Below are positions 9,905 through 22,585 of a DNA stretch of 64,000 bases, in pieces; the stretch's first letter is position 1; the number at the start of each line of letters is the position of its first letter. The notes beneath the pieces were generated by a model. The model had not been told where the DNA came from and ran no database searches. It saw only the letters and a list, made by a program, of their open reading frames with translations. A program made the translations under genes and the position numbers. This DNA is from Mycosarcoma maydis (lineage: Eukaryota; Basidiomycota; Ustilaginomycetes; Ustilaginales), in the NCBI RefSeq assembly GCF_000328475.2, contig NC_026498.1:1-64000 (forward strand), in the 5' to 3' direction.

Positions 9905-11569
9905 GATGTCAAGCGGGCTGAAACGTAGGAGCGCAAGGCACCAAGCCATGTAAATAACTGTTTAGCGAACTGGACGCTGTTGGACAAGCGGGCATTGATT
10001 AATTTCTCAAGTCTGCATAGAAACCAAACCCAGCCTGGCTTTCCTTCCTACACGTGTCTTGACTCGCTGAGTGTGTTTGACAGGATCATGAAAAAGGCTA
10101 AGCAGAGACGGTCGGAGTTTGTCCAGAGTAGGGCCAGACTCCGCCGCCTAGCAGTGGCTCAGTGGTTTCAAGCTCCAAGTGGAAGGACGTGGGCGATGTG
10201 TCTTCACGCACCGAGACAATCAAACATCAACTCAGGAGGGCTTTTCGCCATGTGAAGCTGTGTGCCGATCCATTCTTGCTTCATGAACGGCCCAATGCCA
10301 GCCCATCTGACAGATGCTTTGTCAATATCTGAACTGGAAGGGAACGAACGCTTTTTTGTACGCAGCGTGCCAAGCCTTGGCATGGCATCAATACCAGAGC
10401 AGAAGCCGGGAGTCCTCTTGGCGCGCATTTGCCGTGTTCGCAAAGCTGAGCATGCACTCACCACTCACGACTGTTATTGGCTCGACCAGCAACGGTCAGT
10501 GAGCCATGCCGAACCAAATTCGGATTCGGTCCAAAATCTTTATCAAAGGCAAGACACCTTTAGCTGTCCCGGATCTCGAGCTTGAACTAAGGCTGTGGGT
10601 GTGCCAGACAATCTTGAAGGCAGCTTGCTGCCGATAGTCGTGATTCACGATGGCAGGTCTACCTCGGCAGTGGCTTCGTGATTCGTGATTGATTCCGGTG
10701 CGAAATTGGAGGCCATGATTGGAAAAAGAGAGACCTGGGCATGGCCGATCGTTTTGGCTGGTGACCTTGGTTGCGCCAAGATTCGTGATGGACGGCTGGT
10801 TGCCGTCACGTATACTGTCAAGCCTGGATGTCCTCTCGCACGAGATACTTCGCAGGTGACATCTGAGGTAACCTCACCTTAGCCCGTGCACGTAACTCGC
10901 AGGCTAGTCATCAGCTAGCCTGCTCTCCATGCTCCTATGATGTAATTCATCATCATCGTTATCTGCAGTGGTGACTATTTGATAATCTTGAATACCAGGC
11001 TCAGTCATGAGTGGTTCGCCGCCAAGCGACCTGCCTTGGAAAGCGGGCGAAAGAGTATATTTCAAGACCGCAGCCATCACGAATCGTGTATCACAAGTTG
11101 TGAACCTTGCGAGTCACTCGTGACTCGTGACTGTAGCCGCGCAAGAGAAGCTCGGCTGTCTGTGCCTGAAGCAGGGGTTCGAGGGTCTCTCACGATTTGC
11201 TGATAGTTTTCGTCCCTTCCATACAGACAGCATGACGACAGCAACCGGTAGAAAGAATGCGGCAATCACGAATCACGAATCCATGCGTGATGCAGGGCAT
11301 GGCACAGCTTCCTTGCTCGCCTGTCGCGTTCCCTAGCTAGACACCCATCCTCCATCATCCACGGTCAAAATCAGACGTGCGGCGGACATCGTACGCTGCT
11401 TGGGTCCATACTTCTGCCTTCTGCAGCATTGGCGATCTGGCATCCTCGATAGTCATCCTTCCATTTGCACAGCAACAACCAGCCTTCTTTGCCCGAAATC
11501 CGCACTCGCAGAACTCGACTGCGACACATCGACGCACAGCCAGCACGAGCTGCTGCGCTCTGAGTATGC
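9905..11569. other. intergenic region with heptamer arrays
   Basis: No gene is recognised. It holds heptamer-family copies at 10463-10472 (X=C), 10675-10690 (X=A, 2.3 copies), 11116-11132 (X=G, 2.4 copies) and 11264-11280 (X=A, 2.4 copies). The rest is unremarkable. Confidence 0.55.
11264..11280. repeat. heptamer array (AATCACG)2.4
   Basis: Two complete AATCACG units plus AAT. It is a member of the dispersed AXTCACG family. A separate array with X=G is at 11116-11132 on the other strand. Confidence 0.85.
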
Positions 11570-14297
11570 TTGCATGGCACGAACCGCCAGGGCTCCTGCG
11601 CCCGTCACGCCGAACCCGCTAAAGACCGTCCACACATATCCAAGCAAAAATGGCACTGCGTCAATCAAGTAAGTGGGTTGCATCGATCACATCGATCAGC
11701 AACATGTCTCCAAATCGCCCTGGCTGATCCTTGCGGCATTTGCCTTTACATCGACCACAGCATCTTCTCTTACCCCCAGCGCGTTCCCACCTTCATGGGT
11801 GGTAGTCAAGAGCGAGGTTGGGGTTCTTTGGCAGGTACGGTCGAGATACGCATCAATGAGCCGGCAGGTGATCGTATCTCGGCAATTAAGCTCGCGCTTA
11901 CCGCTACACAGGTGACCACGATTCCGAAAACAGCCTCGGTTGACGCTCCCTCCGCCCTCGATCGCATGGCTATCCATTCTGAAGAGACCAAGACCAAACA
12001 AGTGACGCTTCTTGAGCTGGAGCAAATCCTCTTCGAGCCAATCAAGACCGATTCGGACCGAGATGCAAATCTGTTGCTTCAAGGCAAGCACGTCTACCCA
12101 TTCAGCATTCACCTCCCGCTCTTAGGCAATAAAGAAAAGAAAAATCCGCCTCTCCTTCCTCCATCGTGTGTCATCGAGCCGCTCGTGCACGCTCCCAACG
12201 ATGCCAAGCTGCGCTCAACCTCAGCATCCACGGGGCTATTTGGGAGGAACAAAGGGAGCGGCAAGGAGCAGGCTCTTCCTGCCTGGTCCACAGTCAAGTA
12301 CCAGCTCAAGCTGACCGTCCAGAGACCCGGTCTGCTCAAAAGAAACGTGCGCAGCTACGCTCCCTTTGTATACTTGCCTTCGCCACCATCTTCAGCAGCG
12401 TCGCTGCTACTTCATAGGCGCGCTCTAGGCGCTCGAATGGCAGCGATCGTTCTGCAACGGCAGGGCGATGGATGCCAACCTATTGAGACGCCCCAAGACT
12501 GGCGTCAAAGCCGGCTCTCCTTTCTTTTGTCACCCAACGGCCCACAGAAGCTCGAACTCGAAAAGAAAGCGGGCTTTCTGTCCACCATCTTCAGAGGCGC
12601 CAAAAAGCAAGAGGTCATCAACTGGCACGAAGCTTGGACCTTTTCGATGCCCATGAGCGGCCGTTTGTCTTTTCCACTTCGCTCCGCAATCCCTTTTATC
12701 ATTCGTTGCACTACCAACAAGCCTATCGACCTGAGCCTAACCTTGCCGCTAGTCGTCAGGCTGTACCGTAGGGTACGACTTCTGACCGGCAAAAAGCAAA
12801 AGACCATCGCAATGCAACAGCAACCTGTGGCCGATGCTGTGCTCCGTCATTCGGTCGAATCTCGCGGCGTCCATCGCATCAATGGTGTCATCTCCTTGCC
12901 GCCAAACTGCGTTCCCACGTTTGAGATGCCCAACCTATCACTCGACTACTTTGTCGCTGTCATGCGCGTGCTCGATGGCGTTGTTCTGCACAAGAGCCGT
13001 CAACCTTGCCTGTCCTCCACCCGTTGAGCCAAAGGCTGCCTACGGCCCGTATCCTTCTGGTCTTGCCTGGAGGAGTGCGCGGCAAGCAGCCCTCAATTTG
13101 CACCTCTCATCATCAGAAAAAGAGTCGGCCCCCCTTGCACCGCACGCGTCATGCCCATCAAAGGGCTTGTCGATACCGTTGCGTCCCTCACGCCAACGGC
13201 CGAGTTTCAGTAGTCTTGCAAGTTCCAGCTCTAGCAGTGTTGCCGCTACAAGCAGACGAGCCTCGATGGCTCCATCTCAGCGGTCTCACCGCAGTGGCTC
13301 GACAGGATCCGCACACCATGCTTCTGGCGCGAGCTCAGTGGGTCACGCCACGCAAGACACGGCAGCTGCTGCTGCCTCTGCTCCGCCATTGGCGCCGAAG
13401 GGTCTACCTGGTATGGCCAAGCCGCCTCCAGCGACCTCTGCAGGTACATCTGGCCTCATTGCTCACGCACCGTATTCGAGCAACCTGGATCGTGTTGATG
13501 AGCAGAGCAGAACTGCCTCGATTCGATCAACCCCCACCTCTTCCTCCTTGCAGCAGGCTGCCAATGCTGAAGCAACGAATGTCGTCCATAGCGCGAGCAA
13601 TACAGCGTCGATCGCTAGTAGCACACGACGACGAGACAGGTACTCATCCGGAGGAGCAGTTCGCGTCGTTCAAGCGCGTTCTGCTACAAGTTCGATGGAT
13701 CACGATCCTCGTCAAGACACCAATCGCTATGTACACACTCATGAAAAAGCCGCGCCGACCGAATCAGTGGATATGTTGTCCATGTCGACGTCCGGCAGCT
13801 CGGAGGCTAGGAACAGCCGTCGTGGACTCTTCGTTACAAATGCAGACGATCTGCCTAGAATTCCGGCAAAGGCGTCGTCGTCCGCACGTGAACAAGCGAA
13901 TGCGCTTGTTGGAGGATCCTCCTCCTCTGCTAAAGCACGACGAGACCAACGCGCTAGTAGGAATCGTCGCACCAGTCCTTGCAGTCGATCGGACGCACAG
14001 TCCACCAGCCTCGGCACTTCTCCAAATGCCACCTCGCCACCTTCATCTACATCGCCCACCACACCTGCCCATCCCACCCCTCCATCTCAACAACCACCAG
14101 CTGCTGCTGCACACACGTCTCCATCCCGCCCCGCATCCGTCGCTGCTCCAAGCCCGTCGCAACAAGCCACCGTACTCGATCCAACCACGCTTCTCACCAA
14201 CGAAGATCTTTTGTACGCCGAGGACATGGAACTCGACCTACCACCAAGCTACTTCGAAGCCGTCTATGGCGCCGAAGAGGAAGATGACGACGGGTAA
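11570..14297 (+). CDS. arrestin-related trafficking adaptor (ART), 2 exons proposed
   Basis: Alpha-arrestins recruit Rsp5/Nedd4-type ubiquitin ligases to membrane transporters. The first frame (to 13027) carries the arrestin fold: IALADPCGICLYIDHSIFSYP, then LAGTVEIRINEPAGDRISAI (N-lobe strands), then YQLKLTVQRPGLL and SMPMSGRLSFPLRSAIPFII (C-lobe). The second frame is a long Ser/Pro/Ala-rich tail ending in LPPSYFEAVYG, a PPxY ligase-binding motif. A 94-nt intron, 13023-13116 (donor GTTGAG, branch-like CTCAA, acceptor CATCAG), joins them in frame and gives 877 aa. The donor is not a strong consensus, so an indel is the alternative explanation. The start is uncertain: 11570 is the first in-frame ATG. 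A start at 11650 (MALRQS, followed by GTAAGT) would need an unusually short 31-nt intron. Confidence 0.8.
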
Positions 14298-14599
14298 TGT
14301 GAAGGCCTGCGCACCTCCTACACACTAGGATAATCCTGCAAACTACAAAATTTTCTACCCTTCACCCGCGCGCAGCGCAGAAACACCCCTTTCAAACTCT
14401 AGCGACAGACAACACAAGCCGACCTTGAGAAAAAGAGTCACAAATCAGAGGTATTGTACACATCTCGAAAGCTGCTCGGAGCGAACAGCATCACCGATTA
14501 TAACAAAGTGTCCAAACAAACACGAAAACCATAAATTATCTCTACAAGACGTAGCCAAAAATGTTGAGATCATCACCAACTACAGTCTCTTCGCCCAGA
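14298..14599. other. short convergent intergenic region
   Basis: About 300 bp between the 3' ends of the ART gene (+) and the glutamate dehydrogenase gene (-). It is AT-rich relative to the flanking exons and presumably holds both 3' UTRs. No gene is seen. Confidence 0.6.
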
Positions 14600-17500
14600 T
14601 TACTGCTGAGCCGCCGGTGCAGAAGCCAACTGCGGGGCCAATAGCGTTGAAATGTGCTTGTAGAAGTCGACGTGGCTGGCATTGGGGCCGTTGGCGTAAA
14701 CGAAGCTGGCGGCGACCTTGGCAGCAAATGCCGAGCGCGCGTACGCCTCGGGAATGCGCTCGATGAGCTTAGCAAGACCCACCTTCTTGATGAGCGTAGG
14801 AGGGAAGACTTGGCCAAGCACGGCGGAACGCAGCTGCTCATTGGAGAAGAGATCGGTAGCCTCGAGCTCCTCGGAGAGCTTGTTGAGTGTGGTGCTCAAT
14901 TCGGTCGAGATGGTCGAGCGCGGCTTGCCCGTCTCAATGTTCTCGCGCCAGATCGCCTCGAACTCGGCGCGAGCATTGCGACCGATGATGGTCTGAATGT
15001 CGCGAACGTAGGAAAGGTAGAAATTGGTGGGTTTGCCATCCTTGAACAGCATCGACTCGACATATTCGGCATCCTCGAGCGAGAGACCGCAGAGCACTTC
15101 AAGCGATGACGAGGTGACACCGCCCTTGTTGGCCGAGGCGTCTGGGTAGAGGATGACGCCGCGCTTCTCGAGCTCGAGTCGGGCTTGCCTGGTGATGAAG
15201 AGGTTGGCGCCCTCGACGATGTACTTGAAGTGAGGCTTTCCATCCTGATCAAAGAGCTGGTTGACGTTGGAAATGTTGATGGCTTCGGGACGACCACCGC
15301 ATGGAACAAACAGATCAGCCTTGAATCGGAGGTGAGCCGAGTTTCGGAAGGCCACGCCGTCTGGGATCACCTCGCCCGTGGGGAGTTTGATATCGTTCTG
15401 CTCGACCAAAACGCGGTAACCGTTTGCGCTGAGCTTGGAAGCGTCAAACTCCGAGATCATCTTGCGCGCTTTGGCAAGGCGCACCAACTCCTGTCTGTTA
15501 AGACCAACGGGATCGTAAATGACACCGCTGCCATCGATGATAGCTACCGTCTTGTCGACCGACAAAAGGATCTCGTTCGAGCCAAGGTCGCCGTCGGGAC
15601 CACCAGTCTGAACCTTGGTGACCTCCTGTTCCTTAAGACCAAGCATTCTGTAGATGCCGATGATGTACTGACGCACCGACAGTGAAGTCATCCCCCAGAC
15701 GTCGTGCGGGACGCCACCAAGAGTGGCAGCAGTTTTGCCCGTGGTGAAGGACTTCCACCAAGGAGCGCCACGAGCGCGAGCGTGCTCGGCAGCAAAGTCC
15801 ATGAGGTCGGCAGTGCCCTCGTCCGGGCCGAGGAAGAGGATCTCCTCTTTGCCGAGGAGGTCCACAATCTCCTCCTTGACGCCAGGGGTTTGACCCTTGA
15901 TGAGCAAGTCGAGGATGGCGTCGACGTACTTTTCAAAGGCGAGCTTTGGATTGGCGTCGAGCGTGGGTAGGATGGTACCCTTAGCACCGCCTTCTGGGAT
16001 CTCTTTGTTCTTGAGATGCTGTGTCGATGCCAGTGCGTAGTTTTCGTCAAACAAAGTACGCTGATTGATCGAGTAGTTTTCGCGATTCCTCGAGCGGACG
16101 ATACGAATACCGCCTCGGGCAACGTCACGAAAACGGACGTGGAAGCCACGGAACTCAGCGCCGACGACAAATATGATACCATACGGCTTGACGGGGTACT
16201 CAACCTCGGGGAGGAAGCCGGGGTCGAGACGGAAGGAAAGCGCGACCTTGGTAGGGGTGTAAAAGTTAGTCTTGAGGACGGCCTTGTTGAAGAAGAGGAA
16301 AGCCTCGAGAACCTGGCGCTCGTGCGAGTTGTTGGCAGCCTTGCGGATGCGGTCGTACATCTGGTTGTCATCGAGCACTTCTTCCTTGACGAGGCGCTGG
16401 TACGAGAGCGTGGGAACGAGCTCCTGGTCGTCAGCACCGCCAGGGTAGTGAATGTTGGCAAAGTGGACATAGAGGAGGCGGATAAGAGTGGGGTGGTTCT
16501 CGATGACTTCTTGAATCGACTGTCGAGTGAAAGTCTCTTCACGGAAGCGGAGCTTGATCTCATTGAGGATGGCGGCTTGCTGCGAGTCGTTCTCGTTAAG
16601 CACGTTTCGCAACGCCTGATAGGCCTGCCCGAGCCGGTTACAGAAGTGCTGGGCAAAGAGCCAGCCTACGTAGGCATAAGTGGCCTCCTGGACAGCATGT
16701 GTGTTCTCTGCGAGAGCTGGCTGGAAGAAGGGGTTGTCCGGCAGGACATAGATGAGCGAAGCCTCCTTCATCACCTGATGGATTGAGTGCTCGATGGGAG
16801 GGCTGTTGGAGGCCGGTAGCGGGTTGAGGTAGATCGAGATGATGGTCACGTTGTTGGAGAACTGCTCGACGTACTTGCGCGAGGAAAAGAGGCCGTAAAA
16901 GTGATAGAGATCCGAGAGGGCGCTGAAGAAGCTGTTGGTGGTGCCCATGCGGTAGCCAATGACGATTCTGCGCTCTCGGCTGCCCTCGACCTCAAACATT
17001 TCGATGACGGGGCCTTGTCGGCGGAGAACCTCGTCCATGATGCTCTGGTAGATGTCGAGCGTGTTGTCGCTCGCCTTGGTGAGGAAGGTCTTGTCCGAGA
17101 CGGCGCGAATATCGGCGTAGCTGGGCGAGTCGGGCGCAGGACGAGGCTCGACAAAGTTGCACTTTGCCAAGAAGTAGCATCGAAGCTGCTGTTGAGATTG
17201 GGCCGAGACAGAGCCAGCGGAGCGGTAGGTCTCCAGACGGTAAGCCTTGTCGACAGACGACTTGTCCAGGTAGTTTGCATCAATGCGACGTTCCCACTGA
17301 GGACCATCGGCTTGCGACTTGCCGGCCTGGGACGAGTGGATGAAGACGGCGCCATTTTCGGACTCTTTCTCGAGGTCAATCTCGAGGCTGTTGGAGTGCT
17401 TGGTGTAGGCCATGATCTTGGCGCCAAAAAGAGCGAGGATGTGGTCTGCAACCGTCTCTACGTTCTCAAGAGCAAAGTAGGTATCATCGATACCAAGATT

Positions 17501-17870
17501 CCTACAAGCATTGGCAAGCCAAAGTGAAAATCGAGTACGGAAAATGGTGAGCCAATCTGAACAACTGCGCGAGCAGATTTGCGAGAAACAATACTTACTG
17601 GTAGAACCAGTCAACTTCGGCGTTGACGAGATGAGGGGGAATGAATCCCTTGTTGGAGAGGAGCTTCTTGACCTGGGCAGCCTGGTCAGCTTTGCCCTCA
17701 AAAACGGTGTCGGTGTATCCAGCATTATTAGCGATAATGTGATCGATGGGGGTGTGTGAACCACTCCTGGAGGTAGAGCTGTTGACGCTCAAGAGGGCCG
17801 ACTTGATCTTGGAGACATCGTCCAAGGACGAAGTCTGGGAACGAGAGGTTTGGTCTATGGAGGGAGCCAT
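14600..17870 (-). CDS. GDH2: NAD-specific glutamate dehydrogenase, large type (2 exons)
   Basis: Catalyses oxidative deamination of glutamate to 2-oxoglutarate and ammonium with NAD+. Predicted 1057 aa, the usual length of the fungal large-type enzyme. Exon 1 is 17870-17599 (starts MAPSIDQTSRSQTS) and exon 2 is 17501-14600. The 97-nt intron has donor GTAAGT and acceptor TTGTAG. The join reads VDWFYQ-NLGIDDTYFALENV, continuous with the family. The catalytic half contains VGAEFRGFHVRFRDVARGGI, then KTAATLGGVPHDVWGMTS and VQTGGPDGDLGSNEI in the dinucleotide-binding region, and FVPCGGRPEAINISN. Dense codon bias gives long open frames on the opposite strand, which are shadows. Confidence 0.97.
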
Positions 17871-18087
17871 TGTGTCAGAATGGAGCTGAGCAAGTTTGCT
17901 CGCAACGAGGCAGATCTCGAAACGGTGCAGACCAAATCAGGCAGTGGAATCGGGCCGAGTCTCTCAGCACCGATGGGAAAGAGGTGGGAAGGAATGAATC
18001 GGTCTGAGCGTATCAACGCAAGATGGAATGACGGATGAGAGTGTGTTGGAGACGAGAGAGTGTGTCGGCGGTCGGAAGAGCCGACGG

Positions 18088-18096
18088 TATATATAA
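18088..18096 (-). promoter_or_regulatory. TATA-like element upstream of GDH2
   Basis: TATATATAA on the + strand, about 220 bp upstream of the GDH2 start codon (17870). It is the only strong TATA-like sequence in the immediate upstream region. Its role is inferred from position. Confidence 0.4.
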
Positions 18097-19927
18097 GCCC
18101 CTGATTTGGCCAAGTGTGCCTCTGCTGGAATGTGCTCAGTTGGTGAGGGTTGACTGCGATTGTGGGACCAACACTCGCACAGCCCGGAGCATTGGCCGAT
18201 CTACCGTTTCTGGCGCTCATCCAGGTGGGGACGGATGTGCCGCTCAAGCTTCGGTGAGAGGCCGAACTGTGTTGCTGTTCGTGGCTGCCGTCACGCCAAA
18301 CCAACTCAAGCTGCACTGCTATCTCTTTGCTGTAAGTCGCGAGTGCCCTTTCGTAAGACGTGCAAAGGGGTGTGACTTGACAAAGAGTTAAGGGCTACCC
18401 GCTATGTGCCAAAGAGAGTCAGCGGCACAAGGCAACAGGCAACAGGCAACAAGCAGCAGCATCATCTGACACCGTGTGCCACTCGCCGCCCCGTGCTCTT
18501 CGGAATGAGTTCAACACTCAGTGAATTAGTTCACCTTGCAGTAAATTTTGGTGTTGGATGTCTGCCCTCCACCCACGTAACCGTTGGCTTTTTCGGTTTT
18601 TACTTTATTAAATTGAAATTTGAAGTAATCAGCCATCGTTTGCGCCCAGAATTGCTGGCCCCTGCCCCAGTTTTTGCGCGTCTGCTACCTACAGTCTCGA
18701 GTGTTCTACGCAACTTCCCCTTCCCAGGACAGCTTACTGACATGTTCTTGGTGGACGTATTGGGTATCGCATCGCATTCGCCACGCTCAAGCAGGATAAG
18801 AAGGACGAGCCTCGTGCAAAGAAAGCTGGCCAGTTGAGTCGTCTTACACCGTTACGTCTGAAAGGATGCGCTATACTGATGCCGATTCGGCGCTTGAGCG
18901 TTATGCTGTGCTTGCTGTTTCATAAGCACCACCTCGATCCTTTCCAAACATGTGATTATTATTTTAAATAAAAATCTTTTACATTTTTCCGCCGAGTGGA
19001 CACGAGACCCTACATCAGCCAATTCACGATTCGCTCTGCAAAATAAGCACGGCTTTGTTTTTTAATCATGCTTTATTTTTTATCGCCCCTCAAGACTTTA
19101 GAGAAGCTGATTCGCGCTCCCTTTCTCCGGTTGGTAGACTGGACCCTGTCACAGTTATGTGAGTGCCAGAATGACTAAGACCGTTAAATGCGATACATTG
19201 TGTGGCCATGCTCGACATCAGCTGTTCACCCGATCCGCGAGCCCGATGATAGCGTCGGGCAGGGGAGGGAACGAGGATCATGGGCGATGCTCCTCAAGCA
19301 AGGGTGACTCATTACCCTGAGCCCAGAAGCTGTTTTGTCAGATCCGGAGGCGCTTATGATCCTGTCGCCGAACTGTTTGGAAAGCACAAGCGGAGCAGCA
19401 GCAAGTGGGCATGGAGGTGTGAGTTTGAATCGAAGTTCAAGCTATTCACCAAGTCACACACTATCAAAGATAATGACGAAAGGAAAGCTGCGCCGAGTCG
19501 ACGTGGTGTCATGTGTTCTGAAACTACCATTGAGCTATCGCAATACCAATGTTCTTCCTGATTGGCTGGCTGATCGGTATGGAGCGAGATTTGCCGCCAG
19601 AAGCGCACTCGTGACTGTGTTTTGCGAGGCAGTTTCGTCGTAGCAGATCACGAATCGTACCATCGTCAGCCCTCTCATATCACTCCTCTTAGACTTCGAG
19701 GCGTCGTCAACCATGTTCTTTGCGTGACATGCCAAGGCAAATGAACCAATCACGAATAAGCTGAAATGGTTTTGGTGAGAACCAAGTCGAGTGTAGAGCT
19801 ATTTATTATTGTGAAGTCTTGTGACCGCGCTTTCTAACCAGATGCCCAGTTTGCTCTTTGCCTAGGGCTATCCGGCCAAATCGCGCATCTACGCACGAAC
19901 TCAGACAAAAACAAACAACAGGGTAAA

Positions 19928-19949
19928 ACAACAACAACAACAACAACAA
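19928..19949. repeat. CAA trinucleotide microsatellite
   Basis: Seven consecutive ACA/CAA triplets in intergenic DNA, flanked by A-rich sequence. No coding context. Confidence 0.8.
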
Positions 19950-22585
19950 AAACACGAAATAGTTAACTAATTCAGTTTCGAAAGTATCGACGAATCAGGG
20001 GCTAAAGCTCTCGCACGTCAAATTAACAGCCAAGTTGCTCATCCACAATCACGAATCTCTGGACAGCAGCCACAGAAGCGGCAGAGGCTGCAGAAGTTGT
20101 ACGAGTCATCCTAGAGCAACCTGGCACGACGTTGGCGATTTTGACGCCTTGTACGATCATCCTGACTTATTGCAGAACGTGCTTTAATGGTTTTTCGCCC
20201 TCTTATGCCAAGCTTGGCCCGAATCGTGATTGCAGAATAACTGGATCGAGCTGCTTGTGGTGAACACTGCCTTATCGGGGAATAACATGTCCCACGTCCA
20301 CGTTGGACGCATGTTCACGATGCACAGCACCGTGGTACACGCACAAGCGTCTTCGTGTTAGCTCTTCGCTGTGTCCATTTGCTCTTCAGACCCATGACCT
20401 ATTCCGATTAGAGGCGATAACATTTGATTCGATTCTGTTGAGACGGTCCTTTTACTCAGGTAGCAGTTTCCTTGTGAGCCCCAAATACGGTATGAGGAGG
20501 AGCTAGCACTGCACGAGGCTGGAGGGCTCAGCCTGCAATGTGATGTGTCGGTGATTTTTTTTCTAGCTCGAGAAGAACTTTCGAGTCGAGTCGGACAAAA
20601 TTTGCCGGACGGATGTGAGTCGCTGCGTTCCCATGCACGATCCGTCTGGGGTAAATCTACGGTGTTCGATGTCGCCGCACAGTCACAAATCGGGAAGTGG
20701 AGCTTCCCGATCATCTCTCAGACGTACTCGCATTCGCCTGTTCGAGAGTTGTCCATCGGCTTTCGGCGAAGAAGCCACTCCTCCTGGACATCAGCACGTC
20801 AGCACGGAGAAGTGCCGACTTTCTTCTGTTGGTCTTGCTTCCAGCTCACGCTCGCGACCGATCTCGTACTATTCATGTTCCTGGTAAGTCTACCTAAGTC
20901 AGATCTGTTGCCAAAGCCGTATGTGCACTAAACTGTGTGATAACATGAACGCTTCCTTTGCCTTAACCAAGCGCATGCGTTTGCTGAGTCGAGTCTGTTC
21001 ATGTGGACACAGACTACAGCAACCTCGGAGAAGTCTGAGAAAAGATGACAGTTGTCGTTTCTCCATGGTCTTGCTATGAGTAATCCTTCCACGCAGTCTT
21101 TGAGCAGCCAGTATCATCGCAACGTCGCACAAAAGAGGTTTAACTTATGGCATTGCTGCAATTTTGTGGTTGCCTTTCTCGTGTACTTTAATTGAACTAT
21201 TTTTCTAATTCTCCTTTAACTTACGCAACGTATCATCTCTGTTGGTGCTACCAGGTTACCTGACGCAGCTTCGACAGCAAAGGGGGAACACATCTAACAC
21301 AAGCACGAGTTTGCTGAGCAAAAGCCTGATCGAGATGGGAACGGCCTTTCTGGCATGTTCAGATCAGATAGGACTGCGAGAGATCTACGGAATCGATATA
21401 GTCTAATGATGTTTCTTGATCACGATCGCGGCGACTAGGCCTTGACTCTAGCTTTGTTCACGGCACTTTGACTCAAGTTGAGTTGGAGCAACGGTGCACC
21501 ACTGTAGTTATTGAATAACACCGCAACACGCTCTGGTTAGTCGCCGCAACGCGGTCACTGCAGCAGGGCCTCGGCTCGTTGACAATCTTGGATCTGCGCA
21601 GTGTGGCTTTTTACAACGAGAAAGGATTGACAGCCGAATTGACGAGCAGCACCATTCCTGGTCGCCTAGACAACTGTTACGCCAGTCAAGATAGACGGGC
21701 GGCTTGTAGCTATCGAGCAACGCGGGGCTGAATATTCAAGCCTTTTCTCGCGGGTTGGCCAGGTAGGGTCCGGCAAGACACCCAAGAACCTGGAGTAGAA
21801 CCCACCGAAGCTACTGTAACTTGATGCAACATCACAGCGGAAAGCGCCTTCGTATATGCAGGCAGGCCTGATGCAACGACGATCCTGCAGATGCGCAAGC
21901 TCAGCATTGAACTCTACTGCCCAACTCAGCCGTGTTCGCACGAAACGGTATGCTTTGACTCGGTACTAATCACGAATGAAAACTGTCTCGGCCTCTTGTT
22001 GTTGTTCGAGATCATAGTCGTGGGCATTTCAATCCTGAATTCTGTAAGCGAGGCGTGGAGCGAGGCAGCATAAGTTACATGATAAGTTAGTATGGGTTTT
22101 TCACGTTTACGACCGTGCAAGCACACGACTCGAGTCTACTTTACGCCGTGGAAAGGGCGTCAACTCTGCACGCACCTCCGTAGCCGTCCTCCAGTGGCCA
22201 GCTCTGCTCTGCTCTTAGCGAGTCTTGACATTTTCGCCCCTTTTGCCGAGTCAACCAAGTCTCTCAACACTTGCTTGCAGAACCTTACGGCTCGCCAGCA
22301 TCCTTGTCGGCCCGCCAGTAATGTCGACCGCAACCTTATCATCCTCTCACCATCTTGGCTGGCCCAGATCTCCGCCACCTTCTTTGCATCTCGACTACAT
22401 CTACTCATAAGTAGTTCCTGATGCGCCTTGTCGGAACAACACATACGCTCGTCAACATCGCAGCCTGACACGACACTTTTCTGATTGCTGGTCAAACAGA
22501 CTCTCCGGTATCAGCATATACTCAGCCTAATCTCATCCTACAGCAAGAGCTCAAGCTCAGTCTCGACCTCGGTTGCCTGCCAAAC

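Larger units (their letters stand above)
17871..22585. other. gene-poor region, about 4.7 kb
   Basis: No supported gene. Contents: the GDH2 promoter (TATA-like element at 18088-18096); three exact copies of GGCAACA at 18431-18451; an AT-rich stretch near 18955-19080; heptamer-family sites at 19022-19031, about 19645, about 19747, about 20045 and 21968-21977; and a CAA repeat at 19928-19949. The longest frame, 143 codons at 18406-18837, shows no domain or coding character. The last 500 bases before 22586 are pyrimidine-rich and probably the leader of the next gene. Confidence 0.5.

Noticed and set aside
11165..11190. GGGTTCGAGGG as a tRNA B box
   Set aside because: No A box, acceptor stem or anticodon stem can be drawn around it.
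16016..16786. 256-codon and other long frames antisense to GDH2
   Set aside because: They are complement shadows of conserved dehydrogenase coding sequence.
18406..18837. 143-codon frame in the gene-poor interval
   Set aside because: No domain, weak coding character, and the start region overlaps a simple 7-bp repeat.
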